64,000 bases of DNA from Schistosoma mansoni (taxonomy: Eukaryota > Platyhelminthes > Trematoda > Strigeidida > Schistosomatidae), in contig NC_031500.1 of assembly GCF_000237925.1 (NCBI RefSeq), positions 14,037,753 to 14,101,752 on the forward strand. Direction: 5' to 3'. Below are positions 59,101 through 64,000 of this stretch, one piece after another. The position numbers were made by a program, and so were the translations under genes. Every line of letters begins with the position of its first letter. The first letter of the stretch is position 1. The notes beneath the pieces are model-generated. The model searched no databases. It was given only the letters and a program-made list of their open reading frames with translations, and was not told the origin of the DNA.

Positions 59101-61826
59101 GTATGCTTATTTGAATGCATATAGTTTTCATAGGATGCACTTAACGTTTTAGAATCTGGTAAATCATTTGTTGCAAGCCATTCAGTTAAACTAATGTGAT
59201 TCTTGATTGAATCATTTTCTATTTTGTATTGTTGATTTGATTGCCAATTAAAGTCTTTCAAATAATAATAATCATCATCGTGATTATCATTATTCATTTG
59301 TGCATCAGATAAATAAATAGGATTATTTCGTATTTTATTCCGATTGGAGTGAATTATATTTGTAAGATCTCGTTTTACTGGATTCTTGAGAGGAAAAGAA
59401 ATAAAATAAACGGAAAGTGATTGAATAGTGCCAATAAAACGGGGAGATATTGTTTACATACATGTTAAAGCGATTGGCTTTCAACCAATAAGTTTCACAT
59501 TCAAGCCTCGATCCACTGTAGTTTGCATACTAAGACTAAACAGTTTTCGAGTTTATTCTGGTTGTTTAACTAAAGTCAGTCCGTAATGTTTGGAAAACAA
59601 GTGGGTTAGTTGTGGGCAGTCGAAAGAGAGACCTCGACTTACGATGTATACAATTGTTCGCAAGGCATATTTAATGTTTTCCACCTAAAATGGTAAACAA
59701 ACCTTTTTCATCTAGTTTTGCTGTCAGAGACGTAAACACCGAGATATTAGTGTCGTGATCATTTTCTTGCAAGACTAAGTGGCTTATATACTTATAAATT
59801 GAGAGTTCAACTTCAGAAATTCAAGTATCTCCGGGTGGAAATCTGTATTGCAGTTCGGTTATGGAAAATGATACGCTATTATATTCCAGTAAATTTATCG
59901 CAATAGACGTGAGTAACAAATATACTACTAACATAGGATTAGGTGCATGAATAGATGTTAGAGTGTGGCAAACTTTCTATGCCTCTGTTCAGTTGTTTGT
60001 AAGAGCTTTTGGTTTTACTTATGTAATGTACATTTTATGCATCGAACTTTTATTGATCAATAATCGGACAGAGACTCATGAAAAAATATATCATTCGTAG
60101 TTGAGAAATTAAGTCGCTGAATTCAATTGTGATTTGACGTTCTTTGCAAAACAGGAAGTTCCTGTATTTAGTTTGTGTGAAGTCGTAGGTGTTGATTCCT
60201 GAGTAGTTGTAAACTAGGGTGAAATAGTTGTTTAGTGCTCTCTGGTTTAAAATGGCTTTTCAGCTGATATCATCTTTAAATTTCAATTTGTTCATTGTAA
60301 GGATTTCACGTTTTCCCGTCGTTGATATTAAGAATTGGATTTTCATCCTAATAACTTGTACTAATAGTGATCAATAGTTCACAATATCAACAATTGGAAA
60401 ACAAAAATTTTTGATACATTTTTGCTTATTTAACAAGTTAGAGACCACTTGAACTCCGTAGATTTGTGGATAACGCATTTAGTCGGAAGACACTAGGTTG
60501 GATACACAGTGTAAACGTTAATAACGTGGTTCAGGTACATTCCGCTGACGTGTCCCTAATAGGATTTGATGCAGTTAATGGATTTCATTGATAGACACAA
60601 TCAAAATCTTTAGAAAACATTCAGTGAGTTCTTTCTGATTGTAATCAAACAGTTGCATAATAATTTTACAAAATAGATAATATTTTTGTTTTTGGAACAT
60701 AAAAATTTAAATTTTTATTCATAATTACATCAATCGGTTAGACTCCGCCTCAGCTCTTCTAGAGTTACTGCCGGTCCCAAGCCCGGGTAAAGGAGGAGCA
60801 TTGGGCATGGTGTTAGCGACTCCATCCCGTAGAAAACCTAACTCTCTAAAAAGACACTAACCAGAAAAAAAGTAAGATCTAGATGTGAGATAAATTTGGA
60901 GTTTTTGATTGAAATCCGAACTGCAAGGTTTATAAATCTTGGTTAAATTGATGACCTAGTACTAGGTGACACATTACAACCTATACTTGATATTTTAATC
61001 ATTCAACAAAAATGGTCCTATAAAGAGTAAAAGAATCAATTTATTCAGTCAAAATCTTTTTTCCTCAATATAGTTCTTTAGTGGACCGTTTTCAAATGTA
61101 CAGTCACATACAACAGATGGGTTGCGGGTGAGCGTATAATCTTATTTGACACTCGTCAACTGAATGTATCTGCCACATCCCAGCGTTGATATTCACATTG
61201 AAACTCAAAACTCAGTACCTTTTACTTAAAATGTACGACGTCTTATCTACTGAACTGCTGAATCTGGATAGCTATTAGTTTGTTCAAAGGGTATAGTGTT
61301 TATATTGTTTTTGATAGGGTCCATTAAGGAGTTGAGCGGATATATATATATATATATATATAACATAAACGTCTCTTAAAATCTATCACAGAACAATGCC
61401 ATCACATACTACTCTATAGCTTTTGCAGATCGGGCTACCCGATCATTCTAAAGGTCTGAATTATCCCACAGTCGGTATTTAAGATGTACAGTTACATTCG
61501 TTTAGTTTACTACAGTTGCAGAGATCTGTTAAATGTCAATAGTTAACTGAGAAATTGTCAACCTATTCATGCTTAATTTGTATAACACTTGAATGATAAA
61601 TTTAAGAAAATGTTTGATTTCATTGCTAATTGCTTATGAATGTTATAGTATAGTACCATCTCGTCATATTATATAAAGGTAAACAAACACTATTTACTTA
61701 CATTCACTGTTTTAGTTGTCTCATCTCCTAGTTTTATCGGTGTAAAGTAGGATATCGATTGACATTTTTCATGGTTGTCTAAATAATGACAAATAACAGT
61801 TTGATAAATAAAACGAACATACAGTT
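56135..61826 (-). CDS. C-type lectin domain protein, C-terminal part (four exons visible)
   Basis: Exons at 61826-61702, 59384-59084, 57884-57711 and 56415-56135 join in consistent phases and give the last 293 residues, ending at TAA 56137-56135. The first two exons code a linker (LYVRFIYQTVICHYLDNHE, LTEWLATNDLPDS). The domain starts at CLNG|WKFYQHRCYQLYENK across a junction, continues with TWEEARNYCELQDGFLTSI, KPFWI|GLHQTQPRGSWVWH, GFTKWDKGYP, and ends ACVLVTPNLYWQNRFCNR...NFMCMKN. The six Cys expected for a long-form domain are present. The QPD or EPN sugar-binding motif is absent and a basic insert (PTNRHIKRKHYLSQKQKRYR) sits in its place, so calcium-dependent sugar binding is unlikely. 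The N-terminus, including any signal peptide or anchor, lies upstream. Such proteins are usually secreted or on the surface. Confidence 0.85.
57170..57300 (-). repeat. Decayed hammerhead-type SINE in a lectin-gene intron
   Basis: On the minus strand a tRNA-like box B (GAGTTCAATCCCTAGC) and a hammerhead trace (CTGAGAAGTCATATTCTAGG) remain. Confidence 0.5.
58114..58583 (+). mobile_element. Solo LTR, 470 bp, in a lectin-gene intron
   Basis: It starts TGTAGTGCCG and ends GATACTACA, and is flanked by CTAA (58110-58113 and 58584-58587), a 4 bp target duplication. It shares its first 110 bases with 63271-63750 and 22438-22912. AATAAAG near its end could be the LTR polyadenylation signal. An internal tandem pair (GATGGCTGGGAAGCCAACTC twice) is peculiar to this copy. 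Confidence 0.8.
58690..58870 (-). repeat. SMalpha-type SINE, decayed
   Basis: On the minus strand ACGCGCGTTCTAGATATC and an SMalpha-like tail are present, but the CTGANGA core and stem II are lost. Confidence 0.6.
60470..60612 (+). repeat. SMalpha-type SINE, decayed
   Basis: GTGGATAACGCATTTAGTCG (box A region), TAGGTTGGATAC (box B) and CTGACGTGTCCCTAATAGGA remain. GAAA has been lost, so the ribozyme is dead. Confidence 0.6.
60738..60875 (+). mobile_element. Orphan SR2-like LINE 5' UTR
   Basis: GACTCCGCCTCAGCTCTTCT to CACTAACCAGAAAAAA matches, in sense orientation, the 5' UTR of the LINE at 2280-2450. No coding sequence follows. 5' fragments without a 3' end are unusual for LINEs. Confidence 0.8.
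61110..61285 (-). repeat. SMalpha-type SINE, decayed
   Basis: On the minus strand GTAGATAAGACGTCG (box A region), ACTGAGTTTTGAGTTTC (box B remnant) and AGTTGACGAGTGTCAAATAA (hammerhead remnant) are in SMalpha order. Confidence 0.6.
61339..61362. repeat. (TA)n microsatellite
   Basis: About 12 AT units. Confidence 0.9.
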
Positions 61827-61988
61827 CTAAAAATCAAAATCTGATAATGGTCAGATGAAAAAAAAAATTGGAAACCCAAACAGGATGGAGTCTGTTGAAT
61901 AATATTATATTAACCTAGTTTGATTCTGAAGACTGAAATGTCAGTGCATACTTGGAAGGTTTTTTTAATAAATATATAATAGTAATGC

Positions 61989-62689
61989 TGTGGTATGGGT
62001 TACTGATATCCACATAAGTAGTATATGGTGATGGTCAGGAATTGAATGTATTTCAGTAAAAGATCGATAAGGAGAGAACGGGAACGGCACGCAATTGGTA
62101 CGAAAATGCATGAACAATTATAATCGTAGACTGTGGGCGGATATTTACAGAAGAAACAGACTAATTAAGACAATTAATTGTTATTTTACAAATTAACTGT
62201 TCACGATATGGTTCTCATATTTTAATGAGATATTCCGTAAAGCACCACCCTTCTTGTGGTGCCCGGAACGCTCTTGTCGGACCTTGAAAATCCGAGCGAG
62301 GCAGTATAATTTTCGTGGCAGGCCGTATCCATATCCGCAGCAGGTCTCCACGGTGTACAGCCTCTGACAATTGAACAATGTGGGTAAGGGAAGTTGGCAA
62401 ATTGGATCCATAACTTTGGGAGAAGGATTGGCTCTGGGGACCGAGTCAGACAGGCCGAGATCAGATACGTGCCGGTCCATTTGGGGGCTGGTTTCTTTGC
62501 TGCTTTGTGTGCTTCGGTGCGCGTTGTGATGAGGTTATTGAACTCTGGCCCGGGTCGATCGTGGGCGGTTTCAGCTGTAAGTGTCGTGCAGCTAGCAACG
62601 CGCGAGGGCATGTTCCACGTTGTGTCAAGCGGCTGTACTTCCATGGTCTGGCGCGCGACGGCTAACTCAGAACTGCCACGGACCAGGGA

Positions 62690-62720
<31 letters not shown>

Positions 62721-62745
62721 CGATGTCCACTGATTGGTTTTGACG

Positions 62746-62779
<34 letters not shown>

Positions 62780-62877
62780 AGTGAAGAAATTCAACCAAGT
62801 GCGGGTAAATGGCGGGAGTAACTATGACTCTCTTAAGGTACATTCGATTGTCCCCATCCGTGTTCTTGTTCACTACA
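61989..62877 (-). mobile_element. Long LTR-like element, 889 bp, related to 18376-18657
   Basis: On the minus strand it starts TGTAGTGAACAAG and ends CATACCACA, flanked by ATGC (61985-61988 and 62878-62881) as a 4 bp duplication. Its two ends match the 282 bp solo LTR, but about 600 bases of G+C-rich sequence lie in the middle, with an open stretch at 62222-62644 that has no domain I recognise. It is either a long form of the same LTR or a small non-autonomous element. Confidence 0.75.
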
Positions 62878-63270
62878 ATGCTACTCAAATAATAACAATA
62901 CTTTACTATCACTTTTTTTGTAATTTTGGTAAGCAGATTATGACTGATAAACTCAACAGTAAAACAGTAAGTAACTCACGAAAGTGATCTGATAAAGATT
63001 GTCTAAATTAATCGTAGTGTGAATGATGTACGAAATTGATTTTTTTTTTAAAACCCATAACAGACAATCACATTTTAAGGACGTGTACTGGAATATTTAT
63101 TTTGCGGTAATTATGTGTAGTACTCATTCTTTTTCTATATTCCCTATTTCGATTACATATGATATTCGTTAACCAGTGATTGGATGTAATATCAATGTGT
63201 ATAAAGAAGTATATTTTGATGAAACGATTGTCATTGAACTTTCTTTTTCTGGAGAATGAATAAAACCTAC

Positions 63271-63750
63271 TATAGCAACTATCCTACAACCAATTTCGAT
63301 CATGGCTAATTTTGGTTAAGCCCTTTTATTAACTTACTTAACAGACAATGTGATTTGAATAGTTGCAATTCGCATATTTCTTCTTACTGTTCTGATCACA
63401 AGATCATATGATAGACTCTAGCTAAAATGTCGATTGCTTAAATATCATTCGATGATTCATCTTTCTCCCCATATATGTATGCACTCAAATCTTATTATCG
63501 GCTTTTGCTTTATCTTGCTACGCTCTTGTATAATTTGACTATAAATTTGCCTATGTAACTGCTCGCACATACTCATACACACTCGCCTATCCGCTTCAAA
63601 GTCGCTCGATGTGGTTATAACTTTGTGGCCTGTGCTATCCGGTAATAAGCTGTAGTTGCCGCTTCTCACTGCCTTCTGATTTTAAACACCGTTGAGAATT
63701 ATGTTACAAGGGTTATAGATGTGAACGATTAGCGAAGCAAAGCCACCACA
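63271..63750 (-). mobile_element. Solo LTR, 480 bp
   Basis: On the minus strand it starts TGTGGTGGC and shares AACGGTGTTTAAAATCAGAA with 58114-58583. CTAC flanks it at 63267-63270 and 63751-63754, a 4 bp duplication. GGGCTTAAC near the end is also shared. Confidence 0.7.
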
Positions 63751-64000
63751 CTACTACTATTACTATTACTATCAGTTTTATCTTTGAGTCTTTTGTGGAT
63801 CGTACAGTTTCCTGTTGCAATTACCACTTTTCCATAGATTATATCACATTGACTAATCGTCATATTATATATCATAAATTAATTAACTGAAGTTGTATAT
63901 CACTTTTAGACTACAGTAAAAATAAATTTTAATATTTATGAGACAGATTCGATTGGTTTGTTGTAATTAACTGATTGCGATTTGAATTATTTAGTGTCAG
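63751..64000. other. AT-rich right edge
   Basis: Nothing recognisable beyond a short (ACT)n run beside the LTR. Confidence 0.5.

Noticed and set aside
59460-60470. Possible additional exon of the lectin gene between 59384 and 61702
   Set aside because: No stretch with matching phase and good splice sites was found, and the flanking exons already join in phase.
62222-62644. 140-codon open frame on the minus strand
   Set aside because: It is inside the G+C-rich centre of an LTR-like element and has no known domain. Overlapping frames on both strands are also open because of base composition.

Overview
The window looks like a piece of a schistosome (blood fluke) nuclear genome, probably from the Schistosoma haematobium group. 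The reasons are the AT-rich sequence with many (TA)n tracts, RTE-type LINEs of the SR2 and SR3/Perere kind, a Penelope-like element with a GIY-YIG domain, Ty3/Gypsy LTR elements, and many tRNA-derived SINEs that carry the schistosome type of hammerhead ribozyme. The genus is a firm inference; the species is not.

Four host genes can be supported by protein similarity and splice sites. SETD4, a SET-domain lysine methyltransferase, lies at 24559-28370 on the minus strand in two exons. ALG10, the last glucosyltransferase of lipid-linked oligosaccharide assembly, lies at 35747-37168 on the minus strand in one exon. RPL11/uL5 lies at 50183-50791 on the plus strand in three exons, with introns of only 30 and 36 nt. 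The C-terminal part of a C-type lectin domain protein spans 56135-61826 on the minus strand in at least four exons, and its start lies further right. A lone exon-like open stretch at 37356-37550 has plausible splice sites but no assigned product. The four genes share no pathway that I can see; the window is a gene-poor, repeat-rich stretch rather than a functional cluster.

Layout. 0-2.5 kb: an SR2-like LINE with its 5' UTR, apparently interrupted at the left edge by an LTR. 2.5-24 kb: no host gene, but LINE tails, hammerhead SINEs and at least eight solo or partial LTRs of several families. 24.5-28.4 kb: SETD4, whose 2.1 kb intron holds LINE and SINE pieces. 28.5-30.75 kb: an inverted pair of a 525 bp retroposon-like repeat. 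32.7-35.4 kb: a mosaic LINE followed by an inverted-plus-direct LINE insertion. 35.7-37.6 kb: ALG10 and the exon candidate. 37.9-40 kb, 40.4-44.6 kb and 47.2-50 kb: three Gypsy-type LTR elements, of which the middle one is nearly whole and young. 50.2-50.8 kb: RPL11. 52.3-54 kb: Penelope-like and LINE 3' ends. 56-64 kb: the lectin gene and the solo LTRs and SINEs in its introns and upstream region.

The most interesting non-genic material is the set of hammerhead SINEs (intact cores and decayed ones side by side), the TSD-flanked 525 bp element in inverted pairs, the compact Gypsy element with 166 bp LTRs and perfect target duplications, and a solo LTR that landed inside the box B promoter of a SINE.
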